Assembly (NCBI RefSeq): GCF_002078875.1
Contig: NC_034415.1
Span: 16,465,331 to 16,529,330 of the forward strand
From: Numida meleagris
Lineage: Eukaryota; Chordata; Aves; Galliformes; Numididae
Direction of reading: 5' to 3'
Length of the DNA: 64,000 nucleotides
The notes under the pieces: model-generated
Database searches by the model: none
What the model was told of the DNA's origin: nothing
What the model saw: the letters and a program-made list of their open reading frames with translations, nothing else
Shown here: positions 1-12,000 of the stretch, piece after piece
Layout: each line of letters opens with the position of its first letter
Numbering within the stretch: position 1 is the first letter of the stretch
Position numbers and translations under genes: made by a program

Positions 1-316
1 TCTGGGCAGATTTTGTGCTAACCGGTTTTCCTCTTTCCCATGTTGCAAATCCCTGACATTGCCCCATCCTTGTTGACATCCTGTGAAGGGGGTTGCTTCA
101 GTCACTGTAACACTCTGCCTGTTGCTAGTGGCTCTTTCTTCCAGCCCTGTTCATTATGCAGCCAGCAATATCTTCATTTTCAGTGACAGGCTCCATACTC
201 AATGCTTTGTTTAGGGTTTTGTTCACCATTCACTGCAGATCAGACATGCACAGTTTAGGAAACACTTCTTCCTGAGGAACTGTGAGGTATTCACAGGTTG
301 TATCCTCCCCCTCTAG

Positions 317-3300
317 GTAAGGGAGATCACTCTCCAAATTTTTATGGACAGCACACTTGCTCCTAATGTGCGCATGATGGCTTGCATTGTCCTCTTTGAA
401 ACAAAACCTTCTCTTCCCATCGTGTCAGCCATGGCCAGCTCGCTGCTGACGGAGACGAGCTTACAAGTGGCCAGTTTCACGTATTCGCACATGAAGGCTT
501 TGGCAGTAGGCAGGATCCCACAGCTCTACAATCTGTAAGTAGAAGTACAATTTTTAGTTGCAAATGATGATATACATTTTTCTCAGTTTTCTAAGAATTT
601 GGTCACAGTTGACTATCTTCATATGATTTTAACTCTTTATTACTCAGATCTGCTGCTTGCAACATTGCCATTAAACTTCTGAGCCCCAGACTTGACAGGT
701 TGAGCTATCGTTACAGCAAGGTCATTCATGCTGGTGGTTATTCCTGTGAGTACCAGATGCCCTGTTCACCACTTAAGCTTGCATACCTGAATGCTTCTAC
801 TGTGTTCCATGATTTCCATCTGAAATCCTGCCATGGGCTGTGGGCTTAGTGTGCCCTTGAAACAGAAGAAAGCACCAGAGCCTCCTAAAATGCAAAATCC
901 TCTGAAGGTGTTCTACTACTCTCTGGGTATCTGCTGGGGAAAGAAGTATCTGCACATGGATTTAGGCTTCCTGCTTTGATCACTGTGATCCTTTTGACTC
1001 TGCCCTAGAACTTCAAGATCCCTTCTTGAAGTTACAAGCTTGAGGACCTGTGGGGCTGAATACCATCAGAGTCATTTGCCATCTAGTACAGCATGCACCT
1101 AAGGTAGCTTAAATTCACCAGGCACCTTGGAGACCCTAAAAAAATCTCTTCTGCTTTTTGTTCCTGTTATAGATCTGTATAAGGCTGGTGCAATTTGGAG
1201 GGTCTATCTAATGAACAGTCCCAACACTATGTTTCCATCTGATATAATCACAAAAGTAAGAGGATATTACGCAACTACTGCAACAGATATTGTAGAAGTA
1301 AGTATTTCATTAAAAACAATCAGATAGCTACAACCCAGCTACAGACAGCAATACTTGTTAATGCATGCATTGTTTGACTTTGTGAGGATTGATGTGGAAG
1401 GGAAAATTTATATAATGATTGTGATTTTACTTGTATTTGGGCTTCTTGACACGTGGATTGAACACTTTCAGTATAGGCATGAAAATCTAGGAGAGCAAAG
1501 GAAAACTTACATAGCAGAGTATTTGTCTGCCTACCTAAAATCACATGACATCTAGGATGTTTTATGTGAGTACAGGGAATGAGCAGCTGAAATTAAATTT
1601 CAGGCAGCAATGCAGCCCCAGCAGCACTAAGTTCCATGTAACAGCATGCAGGCATTTACTCACCTTCTTGGATAAGCTTTGCAGCCTGCACTGATCTTTG
1701 AGCTGCCCTAAAATTATCCCTACTGACTAATTCAAAGCTAGCTCAGCATGTCCTCAGCACTTGCAGTCATAGCCAGCAGTCACCTGCCAAGTAAGCATAG
1801 CCTTATAAGTGCTGTGACTTCATGGAGTATGCATTTAGAGTAGCCTTGGTGAGTGTAATGCCAGGTACAAAGGTATTCCTGACCTTCCTGGTACTTGGGC
1901 TGTGATGCTCCATGCTGTTTCCTACAGGTGGCTCTCCGATCACAAAGCCTAACCAATATCATCAGGAAACAGAATATTCCCTTTGCTGAATATGATACGT
2001 ACAAGACACTGAAGGAGCTTGGTAAAACGGTATGCCTTTATCCACCCTCCTGATTTTTTTGCAGTAGACCATTCCCACCAGCACCAGGGTTGCATCAGCT
2101 ACCCTCCTAGCCACCCCTTTGATGTTTCAGTTAAAGAGGAGTCAGCCATCCTGTTTGGTCACAGAGGGAGGTTCTTAGTTAGATTGTACTTACACTGAGA
2201 ACAGATGCCGTCTTTTCACTCAACATGTCTCAGCACACTATGCAAAGCTGCCCTTAATGTGCAGTACAAAAGATGATGACAGTGATGTTAGGCAAAATTC
2301 ATGTGGTTTAAAGTGTATGTTAAAACACAGTAAGTGGTTGCTCTTCTCTCTTAAAACGATTAGTGAATAAGACTTTTGTTTATAAACCCTTGGGTGTCAC
2401 CCAGTACTTAAGTAGCAAAAATTACCAGGATATTACTTCATTCATATGTAGGGAAACACCCACTGAAGTCAGTTAAGCAACATGAGAAAGGCCACATCAG
2501 TTCACGCCTGTAAGATGTCTACCATTTTTTTGGCCAAGGAATCATAGTATGCTTCAGACGTGATCTACTCTTTGTTAATATAATGATGTACTTTAAGAGA
2601 CTGTTTCTTCCCTTTCTCCTTCATCTCTCTTTAACACCGCAGCTTCTGGGGTGGAAAGAATTGCCTCCTGAAGATCCTGTGGTGTCTGGTTACATCAAAG
2701 TATTGGGCCAGGAGATTGCCACCGTTGACATTGACAATGACGTCATTCAGCAGGCCATGAAGGTAGTGACAAGGCTGTTGCCTTTTTTGTCTGCGTTGCT
2801 GAATAATTTCCCTCCCCCAGCTCACCATATGTGCTCATTTAACCCATTTCTATTTCTTCAGAGTCTAACTGGATCATCAAGCTGGCAGCCAGCGGTGAAA
2901 AGAGCAGTGGAGGAGGCCCAGCGAGGTGTTTCAGGCCGATGGGCACTGCCAGCAGTGGTGGCCGAGCTGCGGCATGCTGTCCCCACGGTGGTGGGCCTGC
3001 CACTGGAGCTCAGCATGTGTGGTGCTGTGCTGGCCCAGGCTGCAGCTGCTGGTGAGCGTAGGAGACCTAACAGCAATTCCTTCCCAGCAGCTGTTATTCC
3101 ATCCCTCTTCTGAAATTAATTGCCTCTGTAATCTTGAAAAATACTCTTGTAATGTGGAAATACTAGTGTCCAGGAATTTCCAAAGGGTCTGCGAAGCAAT
3201 TAGCACATTTCACCTAGGACATTTTTGTATAATTCTGTGTCAAGAGCAATGATCTTCAAATAACCATGGGAATTATTTAAAAATGTAGAAGCACAGCTTA

Positions 3301-6015
3301 TGTGTTAACTATTGTGTTTATTGAAAAATTGTATGTCCAGCATTTTTTTTTCTCTGCTCATGTAATTTCTCTCTGTCTTTTACAGTTGATATTCAAATGT
3401 CACCACCATTATCAGAAAATTTTAGACCTTCACAGTTGTTGGAAGCCAACATGGATATCCATGCTGATATCAAGCCAAAGTATAAATGACATATATTTTC
3501 ATTTATATATATGCACACATTTATTTATATATATATATATTTATATTTGAAGTAGTTGTGTGGCATAAGGGTGTTATTTGACCCAAATTTGGGATGGCTG
3601 TACTAGCCCTGAGCAGTGAACCTGTAAGAAAGCAACACAATCATGTGATGCTTTGTGACCTTGCAAGCCTAGCAAAGTGCACTGCATCAAGAAGGAATGT
3701 GGTGATGTTCTGCCATTGCTGAAAGTGCTCACATTTGTACCTTTTCAGTGACTAAAGCTACTAAGCTATGATGACATATCTGTTTATGCATAATTTTTTT
3801 CTTCATCACCGGAAGCTGCAAGCTGGGGAGATTTCAGGGAGAGAAGGAAAACACTTCTAGATCAACAAAAGCAACAGCAACTGTACTAACAGTGAAAATA
3901 GTAATAAAGATAATAAGAACAGTGATAATAATAAGCAACTAGACGAAATCTGAAGCTAGAGGAGGATTCTGATGTTAGCTTGTCCTCGAGAAATGTATCA
4001 GTGATAAAGCAGTGAGAGGATCTGTGTTTGCTTTTTTATCAGATAAAACCCTTTACTCTCCAGTGGCATTTCGTCTTTTTTATCCTTTTACATCTTTTTA
4101 ATCTGTCACCAGTAGTTCTTGCAATAAACAGAACACTATGAAAATTCAGTTCTGCATTTCAAAGATAAAAATGTGTATATTAATTTGTAACTATGCATGT
4201 TTTTATTTCACACTTTCAGAGTATATTTTCATTTGATTGCAATGATGGGTACTAATACACAGTACCTTCAGAGTGGTCTTGAACTTCATGCAGAGTTCAG
4301 TGCCAACGCTACAATGAAATTTGATGCCAGGATAAATATGAAAGAGAAAAATGTGAAGATTGAAACCCTTCCCTGTCATCAGGAGGTTGAGCTCGCTGCT
4401 GTAAGGTACAGAAGAGTTTGCCACACGTTGATTGTTATGTGTTAACTGATTGTGAGCTCTCCTTTATAAATCATGAATGTACAACTCCTTTTCAGACTCA
4501 GCTGGACTCTGGCAGCCATATGAAGCTTAGCATTCTCTATTTCATTGCCCATATCTCTCCAGTATTAAAGACAGTTGTGGTAAGCAAAATCAGATGATGT
4601 TATTTGCTTGTCTTTTATCACCTCCACAGGAGTGAAGCTTATGCTATTTCAAGAAACATGGAAGAAGTAGATTTTGAAAAGAAGTCCCCTATTGTCCCCA
4701 AAGGAGAAATGCCAACTATCTCTAACCAGCAGTTCCAGTCATCAGAAATCTTTTCAAGAGCCAGAAGCTGGAAGGTAATGAGGCCTGTACTGCAGGCAGG
4801 TAGAGAAAAGACAGCTTGTTACCAGGGCTGAGCAACCCCAGCTCAGCACCTGGGTAATCAGATCATAAACAAAGCATCTGTGAGACCCAGCAGATGCCTG
4901 ATGTATCCTAAGCCCAGCCTAACATAAGTCCCAGTGTGCTTAAGCCACTCATGTTCAGGGTCTGCTCACTCTTATCATCTCATGCAGAGAGGTTCTTTTG
5001 ACAGTACGTCTTTGTATTTCTTCAGTCATGGGTGGGGTGTGGAAGATAAATCCTTTGTACGCTATTCCTTTATTCAGTCAGAGCAATGAGGAAAGGATGG
5101 CTCTCAGGCAGTTTGAACATTTTTCTTCATAAATCCCAAGGGAATCTCTGCAGGGCAGTGCAGAAGCCCATTCTCTGCAATGCTCTTCAGCTTCTCAGGC
5201 CTACTGCTGGCATGGGATGGATACGCTGAACTGCTACAGGAAGACTATTATCTCTCCAGTGAGTCCTGGAGGTTCTCATTTGGGAGTTTGTTTAAGAAGC
5301 ACTGCCTGGGGAAGACTAGCTAGGTGACCTGACCTACACTGTGCATTTTGGAAGAAACCCCACTTCTTCCAGTGCTAGGGTGTCTAATTTTAAGGAGTGC
5401 TTCCTTTCTTAGACAAGACTGTCATCATTTTCATCATTAATAGGAATATAGGAAAGATTTTGAGAGCTGTGACAATTTTTTTTGTAAAATATTTTTATTT
5501 ACCGTATTTTTGTTTAATGCAGCAAAGAAATATTCCCAGTGTGATATCCAAAGGACACCTGCAAGGTTCAGAAGAGGAACATCACCATGGTGTAGGACAA
5601 AGATCTTATGCACACATCATCTGTAGAAAATTAGCCAGTTTGGGATGTTCTGCTTGCCTCAGCCTAAAGTCACGAAATTCAGCTTTCTTAAGAAATACCT
5701 GTCTGAACAAATTAGTTGGAGAACTTGAAGCCAAAATAGTTTTGAAGCCAGGTACAGTAATGAAAACAAGCTTTTCATTCAATCCCTGTGAATGATACTC
5801 AAATAGCACAGTGCTGGAACGTAAGTATCTTGACTCTAGTTCATACAGATGCTGATATTGAAAAAATACAGCTGGAGATTCAAGCAGGAGCCGAGGCAGC
5901 TTCCAAAATAATTGATGTAACAAGTTCAGGACCTACAGAGGAGAAGGAGCCATCTCTGTATGAGAATATTAAAGCTAAGCTGAAGAAGATTCTAGGCATC
6001 GAAAATGTGTTCAAG
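317..6015 (+). other. VTG3: Vitellogenin lipovitellin-1 part (exons 12-22)
   Basis: Eleven exons encode the C-terminal half of lipovitellin-1: the end of the helical lipid-transport domain (motifs such as [13 protein letters not shown] and [10 protein letters not shown]), then beta-sheet segments that line the lipid cavity ([20 protein letters not shown]). Exon 2862-3051 is GC-rich with Ala/Val-rich coding, unlike its AT-rich neighbours. A Cys-containing stretch in exon 5523-5751 ([12 protein letters not shown]) and the segment [16 protein letters not shown] in exon 5840-6015 lie just before phosvitin, as in other bird vitellogenins. At 4405 the donor GTACAG keeps the frame, whereas GTAAGG four bases upstream would create an immediate stop. 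Introns are 71-1,119 bp and hold nothing else that I recognise. Confidence 0.9.
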
Positions 6016-9000
6016 GTAGGAGACTTTGAGTATGGGAGTTAGGAATAATTTCCCTTGAATGAAGCCAAGGATTTGAAGTCCACTGTGGAAAACAAGCATG
6101 GGAAAGCAAGGATTTTTAGTGGGAGGAGTGGGTCAAAGTGAGTTTTGGTGCAACATCTGCAGCGTGTGGGGCAAAGAGGTTGTATTTCCTTGAAAGGCTG
6201 TGGTGAGCAGCTTGTCTGACACCCAGAGAAATGTTACAGAGCAAGCTGCATATTCATAACTCTTTGAACTGTTTTTGGAGGTCGCAAATAAAACACATCA
6301 TCATAAGAAGTGGATTCACAGTAAAGCAAAGGCTACAGTTGCAGACCTCTGGGCAGAGCCCAGTGCAACCCGACTCTCCAGTTCATCTTCCACTGCTTCC
6401 TCTGCTGAGGGTAAGGAGATTGGAAAAAAACATGAGAAAGATGAGATATGGCAATTTGGGAAGAAGCATGGCGGCAGCAGCAGCAGCAGCACTGGCTCTG
6501 GTAGCAGTACAACCTGCAGCAGCAGCAGAGAGGATGGCTCTGGAGACAAGCACTGCAGTGTGGACAGTGAATATTCCAACCAGCAGGTAATTCATTCAGA
6601 CTGGATTTTTTTATATTTATGCGGTGAATGTTTTTGTACCAGAAATCAGGAAATTGTTCCCATAGAGGATGGGCCAAAGAAAAACAGAATTTGCTGCATC
6701 ATGGACAAGGTAACCTAGCAGAGCTCTTTCCTGTTGTAAACTCTCTGGTTCTCAGAAGCATTTCAGTTCAGAATTTCACATTCCAGAACATTTTAGTTTA
6801 AAATGCTTAAAAAATTGCATCTAGTTTTGCTTTTTCTCCATACTCAGTACTGAATTTTTAATACATTTATAAAAAGTTATTTTTCTTCTCTTTGATCTTC
6901 TTATGCTCTATTCATCTTCACAGGCAGATCTACCCATTTACCAGTTTTGGTTCAAGCCAGCAGATGAACAGGTATATTTTCTGCTTATGCTGTGGGCAAG
7001 GCCTATGACTGCTCTCATTAGCTTTACTGGAACGTAGGTTAGTGAGAATAAAATAATCAGAAGTAAGTTCTACAATGACTTGCAATGGGAAACAACTCAC
7101 TTCAGAGTGATTTTCTGTTGTTGCAGGACCCACGAAGTAAAGTTCAGAACAGCAGCATCAGCTCCTCCTCTTCTTCATCTAGCAATGAAGGCATCTCTAC
7201 ATCTGTGTCTCAGGTGAGGGTCTTCATATACAAGAAGTAAACACATTAACTTTCAATTTCTAGTTAATGTAAGTTTATGATAATTGAGTAGGAAAAATAT
7301 GGTGACTCTAAGCCCTTGCCAGCTCTATCTGGACTAATCCTTCCATACACTTTGTTGCTTGTCCCGCTGCTGCTCTCCTTGGCCAGGTGGGCACCTCTGT
7401 CCCTCAGCTCTGGTAGGACAGGAACAGCCAAGGCAGATGCTGCTGAGCAGAGGGCTCTGAATTTGAAGGGGTCACAGGCTGCTACACATGCAAGTAGCCC
7501 GCTCTGGACAGCATGACCTCCTCGGATCCTTCCATCAACACAAACTATCTCAGTTTTAAGCAGGTGTCTAAACAAATTTTATCAGAAAGATGATTAGCTA
7601 AACTACAGGTTGATAAGACAGCAATGCTGAGCTGGACAGTGTTGGTTCTTTATACAACAGGGTCCTACCTCATGCTTCCTTTTTGTTACGCTGAATTTAC
7701 ACTACCAAAACATTCACAGCATTATACTGTTTTACTTATGTAGGTTGTAAGAGCTCTCTGTTGGAAGAGCAAAACCATACACAAACTGAATTGGTTGTGT
7801 GATGGTCTATGATGCTGTCATGTAGTTTATATAAAAAGACTTTTTGAACGAAAGTTTACAAATTCTTTTTTGTTTGTAATTTGAATATAGTAATTTTAAT
7901 GCTTTGTTTATGTACTTGGTCCCTCTTTCTTCTCTACTGACTTAAGCCTAAGTTCCTGGGAGACAGCAAGCCACCAATGCTGGCTGCAGTTCTTCGTGCC
8001 ATCAAAAGGAACGAGCACCCGACAGGATACCAGCTTGTACTGTACACTGAAAGACAGCCCTCCAGACAGAGGGTACAGGTGTTTGTTTCAAGCATCACAG
8101 AATCAAATAGATGGAAACTCTGTGCTGATGCTTCAGTAATAAATTCCCATAAAGCATCGGTAGGTTTAAAATGTGATCAGCTCAAATGTAAATGAAATTT
8201 AACAGTCTTACTGTGCTTTGTACACAAAATATGTATTCCCCTCTACTAGGGTACCCTTAAATGGGGTAAAGATTGCCAGGACTACCAGGTTGCTACTCAG
8301 ATTGCAACAGGGCACTTTGCTGCACATCCAGCTATACAGGTGAAGCTGAAGTGGTCAAAAGTGCCTTCAAGTGTCCAAAAAACTGCCAGATGGTGAGTTT
8401 ACTCTGTTTTTTGAAAAAAATTCAACTATGCGAATGCTTCAGATAGTTGCAGATTCAATTCCACAATTTCTGAGCTGTAAAATTTTCCCTTAATCAATAT
8501 GACTTTATAATATAAGATGACAAGTCTGTTTTTTTGTGTGCATTCATTCCATCAAAACTTAGTGCATTTTTGTTTGCAAGATAACTGGCTGAAACAAAGA
8601 GGATGATGAGATTGGCATAATTTCTTGTAGGCTTTTATTTTAAAGTGCTGAATTAGGAACTTGGTCTCCTGATACTTCATAATCAATATAGGCTCCGAGC
8701 AGAAGCCTATCCTTGGTCCTCTAGAGGAGCTTGTCTCTTACGGACTGTACAGTGAGCCTTAAGAGACTCATCTCCTAACATAGGCACTTTTCTTCCAGTT
8801 TCTGAAGGTGATGTGAATATTTTGCATATGGCTTATTGCACACTAAAGAACAAGTGTTGCGTGATGCTTAGTGCAAAAAAACTAACTACTGTATTCAGTT
8901 TACATGTGCATCTATCCACATATATCTACATATTATATTCGTTATCTATTGTATTCATTCATCCATTGTACTTACCCACATTGCATTTACCCACAGTAAC

Positions 9001-12000
9001 ACAGAGACCCGTATCAAACCTCATCTTTTTAGCAGTAATGCCAAAATACAGGCATATATAGCAATCTAGTTCTGCAGGCAACACATGTTAAAGGGGTACA
9101 AGTGATTTAGTTAACAAATGTCTTCTAAAGAGGATAACTTTTTGTGTATTGTATTATCTTGATGTGCTGTGATCTGCCATTATAGTAGAGGAAAGCATCC
9201 AATTGACTATGCTAGAGCAAAGCCACAGAATTCAGCTTTGTTCTGCACTGAGACTATGCCTTTTTTTTCTTCTTGTTTTTTTTTTTTTTTAAAAGCAATG
9301 TTTTCTGTATTTCTCTATTTGAATCCCAAGCCTGTAACCTCTGAGTATAGAGATCTCTCTGTCACCTCATTGACAGTCTTAGTGCTAAGATTGACAATCC
9401 TTGCTAAAAATGACTATTGCAGGACTAAAACATAAATAACAAGTCATCTGTTTTTTAAAACTTCAGTATTTTAGTTTTTTATGTAATCGGTGCTTACTTT
9501 TTAACTGTGTGCGTCTTTAAAACTAGATAGCTATACTTTTCTTCTCATATCATGCTGCTGTCCAGCCTCTTGAAGACTGTTTCACCCATTAACACTGTTA
9601 AAATATTCCCATCCCCCTTCCCATACACAATACCATGTGTTACAAACCCTGCTATATAACGTGTATCTAACAGAGAGCGCATATTGCTTTAGGGGCTGCT
9701 TTAGTCTGAACAAATGGTAAAGAATCTTTTCAAGGATGGATGGTTTCAGTCACTTATTTACTTTCTTTTCTAGGTTCTACACATATCTTCCAGGAGCTGC
9801 ATATATGCTTGGCTACTCCCAAAAGCAGCAGCGTGGTCCTTCTCACCAGGTAGCCATGGTGATGGCTCTGACGTCTCCAAGAACCTGCGATGTAGTCCTG
9901 AAGCTACCCGAGGTAACTATTTCCACCATCTTTTGTCCAGGAGCACTAAGTACTTATGAAATTGGGGATTAATAGCTCTTTTTAACTCACCATTTTATTT
10001 TTTAATTTATTGATCCATAAAAAAGCATCCCCATCAAGAGGGCATCGTGTTCACATAGATGATTCAATTATGAAAATATCTTAAAAAGCTTTTTTCTTTC
10101 TCAAGTAGTGTGTAAACACATGAAATAAGAAAGAGGTTGTGATACCATAATCATACTGATAACACATTAGCAATTACCGATTAAGGAGACTACTCCTCCA
10201 AAACTCTTCAGGAAGATGACAGGCTTTGCTGTACCTTGGGAGAGATAATGAAAGCAGGCTGTAGAGAATCATGATAGCCAAACAGTACGCCTCAACATAT
10301 AGGCAAGAAAAAGGTGTGCGTCTCAGGTAAGCAAACCATTTGGACTATGAGCGTGACGTACAACTCATGAAAAACTTGTGAATTGATAAATATCAAACTT
10401 AATTTTTAACACTGCTATTCTCTTGATAGCAGATGTGTCAAGCTGTAAAACTATTTTGTGCTGTAGATGGAGGACTTGATTTATTTTAAGCTCTGACCAA
10501 AATCTAGATTCTAATTTAGATTGCAGTAAGTACAGGTTTGAATGCTATAGGAAAATGCTGTTTCATCTCCACATTGTATTTGGCATTTGCATTCATTCAT
10601 ATTTGTTTTCTAATTTTCAGCTCACAGTTTACAGCAGAGCCATCAGGCTTCCCCTGCCACTCCCTTCAAGTCCAGATACACCAACCTCAACACTACCATC
10701 TTCCAACTGGAACATCTTTTACCAAGCAGTCTTTTCAATCATTGAAAGCCTTAAAGGTCAGCAATTAGCTATCTGTACAAGTATTTACAGAGTTTCAAAG
10801 ATCAGCTGGACATCACATAGAAGTAATTTTGTCTGAAATCAAAATCTATGAGGCTGCAAAGATGTGAGGAAAAGGAAACTTGTGTTGGCAAGATTAAATA
10901 TTCAGTTCCATGCCAAACAGCAACAGAGATGCAGGCTCTCTCCCAGTACATCTATTTAAACTTCACTGCAGAAATTGCTCCAGGAGGAAATGCATTTAAA
11001 AATTTATGAGAAAGACGTTTAAGTGGACTCAGTTTTGGGGTGCTCTACTTGAATAGTACTACTACATAGGAGCTAAACCAGCTTCAAAAATGCACCCGTT
11101 ACTTTCACCTCTTGAGGGTGAAATTTGAAAAGATTATTTTTTCATTAATGCTTTTAAAAGATACATAGGTTAAATTTTAAATGGAAAGGCCTTAAACCAA
11201 AACTGGTCTGTTAATTAAAATTGATGTAAAATATTTTTTAATTGGAGCAAGTAGGATTTCCAACAAAATGCAATTACAGTGAAAAAGGGAAATATCTACT
11301 ACAGTGTTTTGTTTGTTGTTTTTTTCTCACCATATTCTTACCATTTCTAACCCTGATTATGACTCAATATATGTAACAGTAACACTTGCCATTGAATTTG
11401 CTCTTGTGTTAGTGATATGTGAATTGTCAACAACAGTCAAGAAATTCATTTGACTACAACAAAGTTACAAAAGCCAAAAGGCCACACACAGAGTTGCACC
11501 CATTGCGAGCAGAATTTCTCTCTCGGTGACTGAATTGTGAATGGGTTGCTCTGCTGCTTGTGGACTGACAAAGTTTTTATTTGCAAATTCAAAAATTAAT
11601 CTGAAGGAATCATTTTTCCTTTACATGCGAATAGGTAAAACCAGAAAATGTTCAACAGTAAGAAAATAAAAAGAATATACATATCTAAACTAGAATGACT
11701 GTCTTAAAAATACAAAAGGTTTACTTTTGATTGATTCTTTTTTCAGCTCATTGTTCAGTTTCCCAAAATATGATAACAACCTTCAATGGAGTTGAGTTTA
11801 ACTATTCGATGCCTGCAAATTGCTACCACATCTTGGTACAGGATTGTAGTCCAGAACTGAAGTTCCTCGTGATGATGAAAAGACTTGAAGAATCTGCTGA
11901 CCTTATGGCAATAAGTGTCAGACTCGCCAGTCAGTAAGTAATTGCAAATGTAAGAGCGATAGATGTCAAGCTGATGATGCTATAAATGTGAAGACCAGAT

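Noticed and set aside
1..316. Possible further vitellogenin exon at the window start
   Set aside because: Stops in frame and no acceptor-donor pair giving family-like sequence; best read as intron.
6333..6677. Minus-strand Leu- or Cys-rich open frames over the phosvitin exon
   Set aside because: They are shadows of the AGC serine repeat read in reverse (GCT), not proteins.
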